This document shows positions 1 to 11,188 of a stretch of DNA of 64,000 nt, one piece after another. The first letter of the stretch is position 1; each line of letters opens with the position of its first letter. A program made the position numbers and the translations under genes. This stretch comes from Allodiplogaster sudhausi (lineage: Eukaryota > Nematoda > Chromadorea > Rhabditida > Diplogasteridae). Below the pieces are notes generated by a model. The model was not told where the DNA came from. It was given only the letters and a program-made list of their open reading frames with translations, and searched no databases. The stretch lies in NCBI GenBank assembly GCA_945643635.1, contig CALZFC010000243.1:1083501-1147500 (forward strand). Reading direction: 5' to 3'.

Positions 1-641
1 CAAGAACAACGACCGCGGATGCTCGTTCCTCTTTGGGGAGGACGTCGTCGCCGAGAAGTGCGCGCAGCTCGGCGTTCGTCTCATCGTTCGTGCTCATCAG
101 GTAGAGGATAGGCTCCGCCCACCCGTCCACTCTAAGCTCCGCCCAAGCGTCCACTCTAAGCTCCTCCCTCCCGATCGCTTTAAGCGTCCACCATTGCAGG
201 TGGTGGAGAAGGGCTACGCCTACTTCGCCGGCAAGCGCGTCGTTACCGTCTTCTCGGCGCCCGGCTACGATCAGAATATCGAGAATGAGGGAGCAGTCAT
301 GAAGGTAGAGGAAGTGAAGGAGATAAAGAGGAGACGAGGGACGAAAAGAAAGACTTGAGGAGAGAGTTTTTTTGGGATTGAGGATAAAAGGAATAAATGA
401 AGTCAGGAGTTACGCATCAGATAAATTCAGGAGATACGTAAGGATCAGATCCTCGTTTATTAAAAAAAATATTAAAAATTGAGTAAAAATATTCCATAGA
501 AAAATTCTTTTTTTTTTTGTATTTTCGTCCTTCCAGCTGGCCAAGCACGGCGTCGTCTCCTTCTACACATTCACTCCGTCTCCGCCGGCGGCGCGTCTGC
601 CGCGTCTTCGCGGCGCGCTCTTCACCGAGACAACCTCTTAG
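1..641 (+). CDS. PP1-type serine/threonine phosphatase, C-terminal part (5' end outside window)
   Basis: Three exons read in phase 0: 1-100, 200-304 and 537-641 (stop TAG). The protein runs through DRGCSFLFGED, then LIVRAHQVVEKGYAYF, then VVTVFSAPGYDQ. These correspond to the C-terminal part of PP1 catalytic subunits (DRGVSYTFG, LICRAHQVVEDGYEFF, LVTLFSAPNYC). The conserved RAHQ carries the metal-binding histidine and SAPNY is the beta12-beta13 region. Here the Cys after SAPxY is replaced by Asp, and the tail is Pro/Ala/Arg-rich with no recognisable PP1 tail. Canonical PP1 is strongly conserved in these segments, so this is a divergent member of the PP1 group; such divergent copies are common in nematodes and are often male or germline enriched (family knowledge). 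Regulatory partners cannot be inferred. The start codon and most of the catalytic domain lie upstream of the window. Confidence 0.9.
112..159. repeat. 24-bp direct duplication inside the phosphatase intron
   Basis: Two adjacent 24-bp units (112-135 and 136-159) differ at two bases within intron 1 of the phosphatase. A partial third unit follows up to the acceptor at 199. Confidence 0.7.
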
Positions 642-768
642 ACCACCCCCTTCCCAATGCCAGTCCCTGCCTCTCCTAGACCCTCTTTGAAATGCGGTCA
701 CGAACCTCTCATCTTCCTTCTCCATCTCAAACGAGTCCCTCCACTTGCTCCAATGCAGACGTCATGCG

Positions 769-774
769 AATAAA
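769..774 (+). terminator. Polyadenylation signal AATAAA
   Basis: AATAAA lies about 130 nt downstream of the phosphatase stop codon at 641, which is suitable for the end of that transcript. Confidence 0.6.
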
Positions 775-2107
775 GACGCGTACTTTTTGAGACTCTTTTT
801 TTTTCAAATTTCACACATGTAACCTTCATATGTCTCTCACCATCAGGAATTATACAGCTCGTAATGACTCAATGAAATTATTACGATATCGCAAGTTTTT
901 AATTAACTTTTGGTAGATATTTGACAAATAACAATGATACTGGTGACAGGCTTTGAATGGATTGTGGTGCATACTAAATGCGACTTCGTAAATAGACGTG
1001 CAAAATGCATCATTTACTAGAAAATTTCACAGATGAAAATATTATAATATGAAAAAAATATGTATAATTGTTTGCATGTGGTGAAAATTTTGTATACCAT
1101 CAATTGAAGTTTTTTTGAATAGCAAACTATGAATAAGTATGTAGGTCACCATATTCACCCGGAAGTTCACCGTAGTTTCGTAGCAGTCGCTGGGAGCCTT
1201 CACTGAGTCAAAAGAACACTTCAGACATTTGTCTTTTGGGTTTGGAGATGAAGGAACAAAAGAGTTACATTAAATGTGCTGTCACTTGGAGTGTTGGCCC
1301 AGTTCGCCCGGGAAACGAATGGACATCGAATTCTTTGAACGAAACGAGGACAATCTTAAGATTAGCTAGCGGCAAGGGAACATCAGACCTTGTTTTTTTA
1401 TTCCACTCATCTTGCATGGATAGAACGACGTTCTTGAGATGTCTCAATTGGGGAGTGCCTAGAGACTCTCGCAACTGCTAAAGGAACACACTTTCTGCTG
1501 TCTGGTCTTTCTTTTCTCTCTTTTTCTTCCTCCATTTCGGAGGACTGTTCTCTCTTTACGTTTTCTCGCATTCACCTCATCCCTCTCTCTCTCTATCGGT
1601 CATCTTCCTAGCTCCTCATTTCTCATCAAGTATTCTCTTTTCTTTTCACTCTTTACCGTCTCCCTGTGTATTCTCTCTCTACGTACTTCTCTCTTTCTCT
1701 AATTAACTTTTTTCTCCCCATCCTCGCTTCTTGGAGATCTTGCTTTTCAACAAATCTTTATGCGGACACATTCACAATAACCATGACATGTGGATTTGCG
1801 CAAGTTCTGCTTTGGCCAATTACAGCTAATCCGCTTTTTTGTCGACATCCTCTTTCTCTTTCACTCATCCTCCTGTCCCTTTCTTGTCTTTCTATACATA
1901 TCACTCCACATTTCGCGCTCTCTCACTCGCTATCCTCTTCAACTGTCTATCTCTCGTTTTCTCGCCCCTCCCCTCGGTATCCACCCTCTTTATCTCTTTC
2001 TACCTCTCCCTCTCTGTCTCCGCCTTCACTGAGATCAAAGGCGAAACGTTTACATAAGCGGCCTGCTGACAGGTTGCACGTGTGGTCAGAGGTCCGTCGT
2101 CTACCGA
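775..2107. other. Intergenic, no gene recognised
   Basis: AT-rich to about 1490, then strongly pyrimidine-rich on the plus strand (about 1500-2030). Open frames in the pyrimidine tract code only Ser/Leu/Phe runs and have no splice context or paralog, so I do not call them genes. Confidence 0.6.
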
Positions 2108-4803
2108 ATGAATATTCTATCCGTCGCCGTTTTCGTCTTCCTTCTTGAATGTTGGCTCTCATTTTTTACTTTTCTACTATCATTAATTCGATCTCTCTCT
2201 CTCTACTTTCTTATAGGCAGAAAAATAGTCCAAAAAGAGATGTAAATTCTAACGGTCGGAAACAGATTCTCCATCATCCATTTTAGTTAATGACAGGCAG
2301 ATAAATCAATCTTTACAATAACCCCTGGCAAAAGGTTAAGTTAACTTTACAGTAGCCCTTGCCAACAAGCCGGTACTCTTGGTTGACCCTCCCAACGACG
2401 CTCCCTGCCTTGCGAGCAGCAATGGCACGAATGATTGCAAGGAATCTGGTAAACATACTATTCATTGCGCCAGCTACTTTTCTTTAATTTATTTAATAAA
2501 TGTAAGTTCGTATATGAATACTGAAAATTAAAATAAATTTTCCGGAATCCCTTTTTCATTCTTTCTTCAGCCGTCGATCCCAGGCTTTCTGGTGACATCA
2601 TCGTCGCGGATCCCATCTATGCATTTATGAATCATCACCATGTCGGAAACAATTGTAAGTGAGCTACATAGCTCGTGCTTTATTCAAAAAAACCCACACT
2701 AAATTAGCTTCTTTTGCCTGACACCAGGACGAGGGAGCATGTAATTTAGGGAGACATGACTTCAGCGGTCACGATATTTCAAATAGATTTGAGTTTTATG
2801 CTTCATTTACAAGAAATGGCCCATTGCAGTAAACCGTATGAATTTCTACAAATTGTTATTGCCAATACTGTTTCTCCATGTGAACATTTACTGTGTAGTA
2901 GGTTCTGCTCCTCTAAATGGTACTCAAAGCTCGGAAGACTCGCAGCCTCATTCTTTGTTTTGAGCAACGCCGACGAGGTCACAGCATCAGAATGCGACAA
3001 GAACGACTCCTGCCGCTCTCTTCTCAACACGAAGAGCGATAAAGCAGCCGCTAGATAATCGTGCGAGTCTACAGCTTCTGCAAGCGCCAGTTTGCACGCT
3101 CCTCTGCATGCGAGGCTACGTGTGCAGAGTGATTTCGTTCTTTCTTTAGCCATTAATGCAAATCCAAATATACATGAAATCGACAAGAGAGCAAAATTCT
3201 TATAAAATAAATATTACCACTATTTTACATTACATACGATGTATTACTCATATCACTTACATAAGGAGTGATTCTCTTCCTTCCCTACTATTCTCTATGC
3301 ACCCCTCTGTGTCTCGCTTTCTCTGCCTCTCATTCTCTTATCTCTAACTCGTCTCTCGCAGGTGATTCGCGGCGAGAAGCTGTGCGTTCCAGGGCCCGGG
3401 ACGAGTCATTCGTGCGCGCAGAAGCGATGCGCACCCGGCCAGCACTGCGTCATGAAGCAGGTGAGGGAGAAAGAAGCAAAGTCATTCAATGAGTGGACAG
3501 TTTGTGGCATACAAAGTGTAAAATGCATTGCCTTTTCATGATCATAGAAAAATAAATGGCCTTGAATCCTCTGCATTCTTAGTGTGTGCGTCCCTCGATT
3601 ACATGGCTTGCTTTCAAATAAATGTTCGTGGCATTCAATTCTCGCTATTAGTGTTTTCTCTGGATGTCCTTTTGATCGTGAGACGACAAAGAGTGTTCAG
3701 TTGTGCCTGATGGGCGCGTGTCCCCAGTGGCCGCTGTGCGTTAGCTGCGCCCGTGACGAAGTCTTCGACCGCTGCTTCTCCGGCTGCGAGCCCTCTTGCG
3801 GACAACCGGGCGTCGTCAGCTTTTATTTCTGTTCATTCATTCTATATTTCTTAATTTGCATTTTTTTATCGGTAATATAATAAATTAAACTAAAGAATAT
3901 ATGTATAAACAATTTTTGATTAGAAAACAACGTTGTATATCTCGATATAGAAGAGAGCCAAATAATATCTATGTGCATAGTATATAATAAATAGATAATA
4001 TACATAAATATAATATTATTATCTGTGTAAGCTAACATCTATCATTCAGTTTTGCCCAAAGCGAGCGTGCATGGCCGATGGCGGAGGGTGCCGATGCAGG
4101 GATGGCTTCGTGCGCGCGCCCAGCGGTGCATGTGTACGGAAAGAGGCATGCCCGAGATGTAAGGAGAGAGAGACAGAGACAGAGACAGAGACAGAGAGAG
4201 ACGAAGAGAGATAGCATTGCAGAGAGAGAATTTAGGAGAGAAAGGCAGATTGATGTGAATAAAGGGCAAGAGAGAAAGAGAGATAGAGTAGGAGAGTTAT
4301 GAGAGAGCCTTTCAAAATGCAACTTTGAGTGTGCCCTCTCGGCGAGAAACATTACTCGTGCGTGCCGTGCGAACCGCTCTGCGGTCATTCTGAGCCAAGA
4401 GTAAGCCACATAACTTTATTTATTTTCCTTTCTTATATTTATTTATTTTTTTTTAAATAAATCTATGTGAATGATAGATGTGTTTCATGTCGATAGCGTG
4501 AGAACATAAGAACTCTTAATTTCGTATGGTTTAATCAGAATAAGCAAGTAAATCGATAAAAAGGATTGAACAACTCTTCAGGTGTGTGCCGAGTTGTGCC
4601 GTCCTGGCTGTGGCTGCGTCGCGGGGCACGCACGAGACGAGAGGGGCGTGTGCGTAGCACCCGAGAGATGCCGGATTACGGATCCATGGAGGGGAGGATT
4701 AGAGAACAATGCAGGAAACACGGGACGTGCGAGTAAGGAGACCAAGGATCAGGGCAAGATGAAGAAGGACGACAACACAACCATGACGGATATGAAAGGC
4801 TGA
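2108..4803 (+). CDS. Secreted TIL-domain protein 1 (two TIL domains)
   Basis: Nine exons join in frame: 2108-2150, 2353-2448, 2571-2654, 3085-3128, 3362-3460, 3701-3814, 4050-4158, 4330-4400, 4582-4803 (293 codons plus stop). The start gives a signal peptide, MNILSVAVFVFLLE then LALA, with a likely cleavage after ALA. Next comes a linker, a short C-x3-C-x2-G-x2-C module (exon 4) and a VIRGEKLC module (exon 5). Then come two ten-Cys TIL domains, each split by an intron between Cys4 and Cys5 (exons 6/7 and 8/9). The first has the unusual spacing CMADGGGCRC. The tail is hydrophilic and Lys/Asp-rich. TIL domains of this type inhibit secreted serine proteases (family knowledge). The last five exons match the paralogs at 22.8-45.6 kb closely. 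The exon 4 acceptor (AAG) and the exon 1 donor (GTTGGC) are weak, so the N-terminal half is less certain. Confidence 0.75.
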
Positions 4804-4823
4804 TTCAACGACGGGGAAAACAA

Positions 4824-4829
4824 AATAAA
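4824..4829 (+). terminator. Polyadenylation signal AATAAA
   Basis: Lies 21 nt after the stop codon of TIL protein 1. Confidence 0.6.
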
Positions 4830-5811
4830 TTTAAGCGTTTAAGATGATGAGTTGTAGTAGGATTAGCTTCTCGTCTTGTGTACATATACTGTCTTTATAT
4901 ATGTCCATGTTTATCTGTAAGTACATACATACATACCTTAAGTGAATCTTCGGCATCAGATTAAGTACTTACATGACGATTCGACGTAGGCCGCGATTCG
5001 CGAGAGAATACAAATTTATCAGACGCCGGGGGATAGAGCAGATACATATGTATGTAGCTGACTCTTTATATCAAACTTTCACGTTTTGTTATTTGCTATC
5101 TTATGCATTCTAAAAATAACTTTGTGTGTAACCATGTGAGAGTGATGATACTACATATGTATATTTAAATATATTTAAATATATTTAAATATATATGAAT
5201 CATACATACTGTGTCTGACAACACACTACAAACATATGTTTTTTTTCAAAGTATGTCTGTGTATGCCTACTGACAATATGTAGATCCGTACTGAAAAATA
5301 AAGAACCTTGTGTCAGACTTGAAATTTGCGTTTTATATACATATATAAAAGAAAAAGGAATTGAGTGAACGGTTGGCAAGGCAACAGGCAAGAATGCAGC
5401 TGATGTGGTGTTTCGCTCTAAATGTCAATCAGAGAACACGAGTTGCTAGGCAGAAAATGCAAGGTGACAACAACTCACGCCCTTCTCGCGCTGTTCTTTC
5501 AGGGGAATTCTGATATAGAGGGAACGCTTGAGTATTCGATGTACATATCTATGCATAATGCAAATTCCACTATGCATGATCATGTCGTTAGTCTCTTGCA
5601 CGGTCAACTGATAAATATGAACAATGAAGTTCTACTCCTGTAAAGCTTCCATTAAATTCAGCGAAAAACAGTCTCTATTTTCATTTCGCTTTCGTCGAAC
5701 TCTTTTTCTCCATGAATCTACATATATATGTATTTTTGAACCGGCAATTATTCGTGAATTTTGTTTGTTTGCTCTTTTGATTTCTCTTCAGGACGATCCA
5801 AGAGTACAACG
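4830..5811. other. Intergenic with short AT repeats
   Basis: No coding exon recognised. Three copies of a 10-bp ATATTTAAAT unit sit at 5161-5190, and ACATAC/ATGTAT-type microsatellite patches are frequent, as elsewhere in the window. Confidence 0.6.
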
Positions 5812-7387
5812 ATGAAACTGGGTCTCCTTCTACTCACATTCATTCTAGGTGACATACTTTGCATACAAAATCAGCTTTTTGTTTTCAATTTTTTTGTTTC
5901 ACTTTTTCCAATGTTAATAAACAATAGTATTTTGTTATACATAAGTATATTTATTTTGATGGTGGCTTTAAAGAACAAATATGTGTGTTTATTGACAGAA
6001 ACATAGTCTAATTCTCTTTATTCAACAGGACTCTTTGTGTCGGGATGTGCATCAGAACAACCTTCAACCTGCACCTTTCCTTGTGGTGCCGGACAAAGAT
6101 GCCAACTGACATCATTCGGGCTGCCTGCCTGTATACCAGTGGAAGTTATGTACATATGTAAATGTGTTGCAATCAAAACAAGAGAAGCTTTATAAATATT
6201 ATGCTATCGTTTCTGTTGAATGCAAGAATAAATTTTTTTCATAAAGTAATACAACCTTCATTCAAATCGGTAATTTTAAAATTTTGCTTACAGATGAGCC
6301 TTCGACACCAATCATTGTACCCACGCTACCGACTCTGCCGACGATTGGACCTCTCGATATACCGAAAATCCCTACTTTTCCACCATTCATTCTACCAACC
6401 CTTCCCACACTTCCGCCTTTTCCGAATCTACCGACCCTTCCACCGTTTCCCACTGTTCCTACCATGGGCACTCTTCCCACACTTCCGACAATGCCGCCCC
6501 CGACCTCATTTGACACAATTGTAACTTTGCCGACAGTGTATCCAATTCCAACATTTCCAACCCTCCCCACAATGACCATTCCAAATCTTCCCACCCTAGA
6601 AACAGTACCAACCCTTCCTACGTTCGGAACATTCCCTCCTATACCCACATTAGGCACTCTGCCCCCTCTGCCTACGTTGCCTCCTCTGCCAACATTTCCA
6701 CCTCTTCCCACACTACCTCCCCTGCCTACATTACCACCTTTGCCCACCCTGGAGACAATATTAACCCAATCGACGGGAACAGCTCAATCAATATCTACGT
6801 TGGGTACTCTACCTCCAATCCCAACATTTCCGACCTTACCTACATTATGGACCATTAAACCTCTCCTCACCCTAGAAACAGGACCAACCCTTCCCACGCT
6901 TGGAACATTCCCTCCTGTACCAACATTAGGCACTCTGCCCCCTCTGCCTACGTTGCCTCCCCTTCCAACACTTCCACCTCTTCCCACAATAGATACAATG
7001 CCAACCCTTCCTCCTCTGCCTACATTTCCACCTCTTCCAACACTTCCACCTACGCTTACACTTCCTCCCCTTCCCACATTTGCAACTCTTCCAACACTTC
7101 CACCTATGCCTACACTTCCTCCTCTACCCACATTTGCAATTCTTCCAACACTTCCACCTATGCCTACACTTCCTCCTCTACCCACATTTGCAACTCTTCC
7201 ACCACTTCCACTAATGCCTACACTTCCTCCTCTGCCCACATTAGGCACAATTCCACCGCTGCCGACACTTCCAACGTTTACACTTCCGCCTTGGCCACCT
7301 GCGCTAACCCTTCCACCACTGCCCACACTACCAAGCTGGCTTGTGTTCCCGACGTTCCCACCACTACCGACAGTACCATTTGGATAG
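5812..7387 (+). CDS. Secreted Leu/Pro/Thr-rich repeat protein
   Basis: Three exons: 5812-5848, 6029-6157, 6294-7387 (419 codons plus TAG). Exon 1 plus the start of exon 2 give a signal peptide (MKLGLLLLTFILG then LFVSGCAS). A small Cys module follows (TCTFPCGAGQRCQ ending ACIPVE) with the same C-x3-C-x2-G-x2-C spacing as the modules in the TIL genes. The remaining ~360 residues are an imperfect tetra- to hexapeptide repeat built on LPTLP, LPPLP and FPPLP with Thr, Phe, Ile and Met variants. There is no Cys in the repeat and very little charge. Such a sequence should form an extended polyproline-like rod; a structural, cuticular or mucin-like role is possible but is inference. Phases 1/1 and the donors GTGACA and GTAAAT support the model. 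Confidence 0.8.
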
Positions 7388-7454
7388 TTCTTCATATAAC
7401 ACTTTCGAATCGACGAAAGTTAATAAATGAGAACATGTTAAAGATATTTTAATA

Positions 7455-7735
7455 GTTCAGAAGTTGGGCGCGGCTATGAAGACAGTTAGAAAGAAAACAG
7501 CATAGCACTCCAAATTAAAGCATTTTCGAAGTATTTTATATCATAGAATGGTATAGGAAACAAGTGCCGTGACAGCATTGTCCGCAACGGCTAGACGGCG
7601 ACTTACCATGCGGAACGAGAAAATGGTGTTGACACTGCAGAGGCAGGCATCTGACGACGGTGACGTTGCTGATGGCAAACTGCCTGTTACAGCCTTCCGT
7701 GTCGGGAAAGCTCGGTGACGCCGTTAACAATGCTC
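7455..7735 (-). pseudogene. Probable decayed paralog of the gene at 8487-9849
   Basis: On the minus strand the segment GCNRQFAISNVTVVRC (about 7628-7695) matches GCTTPFSINNMTIVRC of the neighbouring minus-strand gene. A good GTAAGT donor follows at about 7608, and a possible short last exon lies near 7455-7470. Upstream, the part that should pair with the neighbour's KSCEVNIHNGD segment is in a different frame and lacks a Cys codon, and a stop interrupts it. Its promoter region (about 7900-8060) is clearly homologous to that of the neighbour. I read it as a copy that lost its frame, but an alternative splice pattern could rescue it. Confidence 0.45.
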
Positions 7736-8047
7736 ACCCTCACGACTTGTCCGTGTCTATACAGACCGCCTCCCTTTCTGAATGCAAATGGAACTTACGG
7801 TTGGCGATTCTTGAACCTGAATAGGTTTTGATTATCCTGCACGAAAATCCTTCTTTGGAATTTTAAGTGGGTGGATCAGAGAGTAATATGCACATCAAAT
7901 ATTACAGATCAGACAGCGAACGATTTCTTTTAGTTAGAGATATTGTCCGCAGTCGCCACCACAGGCTTGGCTGATCTGTCTTGAAGTCAACCGGCTGAAG
8001 TCCTCGCTGAAGTAAGAGAGTGAGATGAGAAAGGCGGAGCAGACAGA

Positions 8048-8056
8048 TCTTTTATA
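8048..8056 (-). promoter_or_regulatory. TATA box of the decayed minus-strand paralog
   Basis: TATAAAAGA on the minus strand. The same element in the same context (GTATAAAAGA followed by a CT-rich leader) occurs at about 9997-10005 upstream of the second minus-strand gene, so the pair was duplicated with its core promoter. Confidence 0.5.
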
Positions 8057-8486
8057 CGCCAGAATGTTCCCTTTTCGAGACACTTTAAAATGCAAAAACA
8101 CTGTTTTGCACAAATTTATTCGGCCAGAATAAATTTTATTCCAGTTTTCATGTCCTTTACTTGAAGTGAATGCACGCTATTACTTTTCAATACTGTTATA
8201 TTTTTCGTAAGATCTTTTTGAGCGAGTCGTCAGTCTCGGAACAAATCACCTCATTTCTATTTTTTTCGATTAAACATGTTGTATTAAGCGACTGCTTACA
8301 AAACAAAAAAAAAATTTTTGTTCAAAGCAGCGCTTTGTTCTGGTCGTGGGTCCGAATGGCAAGGGTTTGGATGTCGCGAAGTCAGGAGGAGGGTGAGGAG
8401 GGCGGACTTGTTGCTCTTCTCACACTCCTTCAGCCTCTCCTCCTCTTCATCTTCTCATCTCCTCCTAGTCCTTCCTTGACTCGCCA

Positions 8487-9849
8487 TTAGAGAGTCACGT
8501 GGGTTTTGTTCTCTCCTTCGGTTGTCTGAGCCGAGCTGTCCTGATAGGATCGAAACGTTTAGAATGCGGAAGATAAAAATTTACAAATAAATTTCAAATG
8601 ATTATTCAAAACCAGAGTGTCGGGGAGAAACAAGGAGAGTTTAACAGAAGAGCAATGAGGAATATTATAAGGAGAGAAAAGAAGAGAAGGAGACGGAAGA
8701 TGACAGGCTCCCCCTGACCTGGCCGCTCTTGTCGCCCCACTCGCTAATGGCGTCCGCCTGCGTCGGCGCTTCGTAGCTCTTGAGGACAGCGCCCCGTGCG
8801 ATACGTTTCTGAATTGTTATGTATTAATAAAGAAAAATCCTTTATCCTAAAATCACGGTATAAAAAAGAGGCTTATTTCTAAAAACAGTTAGATTATTTA
8901 GAAGCCGATGAATGAGTCGATAAAGCACCTCGTGAGCAGTGAGCTTCTTCTGGCGGGGCACAATTATGGTGGTGTCGGTGGCCGTGACGTGGATGGCGCT
9001 ACGCTTCTTCCCTTCAGTGGAGTCCTCGGCGGTGACGGTGGAGCGGCCCTTTGGAGCGCCTTCGCCGGAGCGGCCCTTTGGAGCACCTTCGCCGGAGAGG
9101 CCCTTTGGAGCGCCTTCGCTGGAGACGCCAGTGATGAGCTCCTTGCTGCGGCTTTGGCTCTTCTTCGGCACATTGTCGCGTTGCGTCTAAATTACACTCA
9201 ATTATTTTATTTATTTATTTAAGATTATATTTTAATTATAATTTTAGCATTTTAGATTATACCTTAAAAATGTCTGAAATTAATTAGTGAAACCGTCACG
9301 GTAATTACAGCGTCACGTAAGCTTTGTCATTGCCCGAAGGATGACTCCACATTCACCCACACTCTTGGTCGTGGGCGGCTGCGACTGCAGCGGCGACTTG
9401 GGCATCGCGGTCGTAATGACAGTCGTCGTCGCGCCCTTGACGTTCTTGTGAGCGGAGGTCCGAGTCTTCGAACGACGACCCTTCTTGCAGAGCGTGAAGA
9501 AGCATGTCACTGAAATATAAAAAAATTTGGAATGAAGAGTCTCGTCGTCATTGCAATTGCGTTTACCCGGCCCCTTGCAGAAGCATCTGACGATGGTCAT
9601 GTTGTTGATGGAAAACGGCGTTGTACAGCCCTCCGCGTCAATGATCGAGCATCCAGCAGGCAGGACATCGCCATTGTGAATGTTTACTTCGCACGACTTG
9701 TAAGCCTCATGATTACAGCTGGCCTCCTGCTTATTCTTTCCAAGGATACACGACTGAATGTAAATCATCGTTAGGAGCTGTATATTTCGATTAATATGCG
9801 AAAAATTTTTTTTTAAATATAGAGTAAAGTGATATGAGAGTAAAAACAT
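8487..9849 (-). CDS. Cys-containing, then Lys/Ser-rich protein of unknown function
   Basis: Minus-strand exons: up to 9753-9567, then 9509-9361, 9186-8929, 8808-8719, 8540-8487 (stop TAA). The junctions are phase 1, 0, 0, 0. The N-terminal part has eight spaced cysteines, including VRCFCKG and CFFTLCKKG. It is followed by a basic Thr/Lys stretch, then an imperfect repeat of EGAPKG(L/R)SG three times, a TTIIVPRQKKLTAHE segment, and KRIARGAVLKSYEAPTQ. The last two segments match the plus-strand gene at 56634-58704 (TILTPRRKALTPAQ, KLIAQGKVAAYDEAFTH), so they form a real conserved unit. The N-terminus is unresolved: the open frame begins at 9849 with a weakly hydrophobic leader, and a further upstream exon is possible. 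I do not recognise the family. The first intron (9566-9510) is in frame and stop-free, so retention is possible. Confidence 0.62.
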
Positions 9850-9995
9850 ACATCAAATATTATTGTTCAAACAGATTTAATTGAGTTAGGGATATTTTCC
9901 ACAGTCGCACAATCTGCGTAGCTGGGCTGGGCGACATCGACTGGTTGAAGTTCTCGGTGAAGTAAGAAAGTGAAGTGGGAAATAAGGTGAAAATC

Positions 9996-10006
9996 GCTCT
10001 TTTATA
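9996..10006 (-). promoter_or_regulatory. TATA box upstream of the minus-strand gene
   Basis: GTATAAAAGAG on the minus strand, followed by a CT-rich leader. The arrangement is shared with the site at 8048-8056, and alignable sequence continues to about 9860. Confidence 0.5.
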
Positions 10007-10059
10007 CACCACAATATGTCCTTTGTTAAGCAATTTGAAAGGTAAAAGCACTATCTTGC

Positions 10060-11188
10060 ACGAATATAATTACGAAATCAATCGCACTTTCTGGACATTC
10101 TCATTAGCTCGTACTATGAATTTTAACAGTTCTTCCTAATTATTTCAATATGTTTTCATCATGTATAAGCTAATTTTCAATATCAATTCGAAAGAATACT
10201 CTTGTTTCCCCTACTTTCCGGCGGTCAGAAGAGATCATTTCTTCGCGCGAATACACATACATATGTAGGGTTCAAGCTACTTATGATACGGTAATTTTTT
10301 TTATTCAATTCCAAGAATGCAAATGAATATGTGGGAGATTTGCTTCCTTCTCTCATTTTCTACTATTTCTTCACGTTTGGGATTTTACCGTTTGCAAACT
10401 CTTCTGAGTTCACATCATGATTAGCTTAAAGTTAACCATGTTCAATAAACATTATGTAAAAAAAATCCTTAACAGAAACTACATAAATTCTCATTCTACC
10501 TGCAGATATGTCAACTGGCTTAATATTATTGGGCCATCCCCCATCGGGCCAAAATTCTCGACCCATATTTTCCGGTACCTAGAATTTTGGGCCCGGTCCG
10601 GCCCGCTGGCCAGCCTATTTTTCAAAATATTACGGAATTCCTGTAAATGAATTCATTTTAATGGATTGCACGATACAGCTTATGTCGTTCTTGTTGTTAG
10701 TTTTGATTCATAAATCAGCCTTACATCGCTTATAATTTTCAAAGCTAATGCACGCGTGCGGATCCTATAACAATCGCAACATTTCCCATTGTTTCTTTGA
10801 TTTAACAAACCTTTTTTATGAAAAACGTTTTTCCTCTTCTTTTGATTAGATGGTTTTCTTTCCAGCTTTTCAAAACTCACGTCTGAGAAATGTTTTGAGG
10901 AAGTGCGATGTCTCCCAGAAGGAGGCGTTTGTTGCACCGACATTTAACTTCTTCAATAATTTATCACGAACACGCGCAAGCAACGGATGTCCTTAGGTGT
11001 CACATTTCACCCTTCGGAAGCTGTCCAACAAAAACCAAAAAAGCTCCATGTGGAATCTTCTGTTCGAGATATTGGCATTCTACATACTTCGTCTTCTTGC
11101 TAACTTCTTCAACTTCAACCATTACTAAGTGAATGCATCTCCCCAGATAACTATGAGTCATTGTTCACGCATCTCCGATAAGTGATAA
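10060..11188. other. Intergenic, nothing recognised
   Basis: Upstream region shared by the divergent minus-strand gene and the channel gene. A GC-rich patch with several GGCC/GGGCC repeats lies at about 10530-10610. No exon with paralog support was found. Confidence 0.55.

Noticed and set aside
1666..2162. Overlapping Ser/Leu/Phe-rich open frames
   Set aside because: They arise from a pyrimidine-rich tract; only the short 2108-2150 piece has signal-peptide and phase support.
2756..3186. Open frames on both strands between exons 3 and 5 of TIL protein 1
   Set aside because: The plus frame has no GT donor before its stop, and the minus frame has no paralog. A short exon at 3085-3128 explains the conserved Cys text.
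6262..7395. Long minus-strand open frames coding Gly/Val/Asn/Arg repeats
   Set aside because: They are the antisense shadow of the Leu/Pro/Thr repeat exon; no start context, splice sites or signal peptide.
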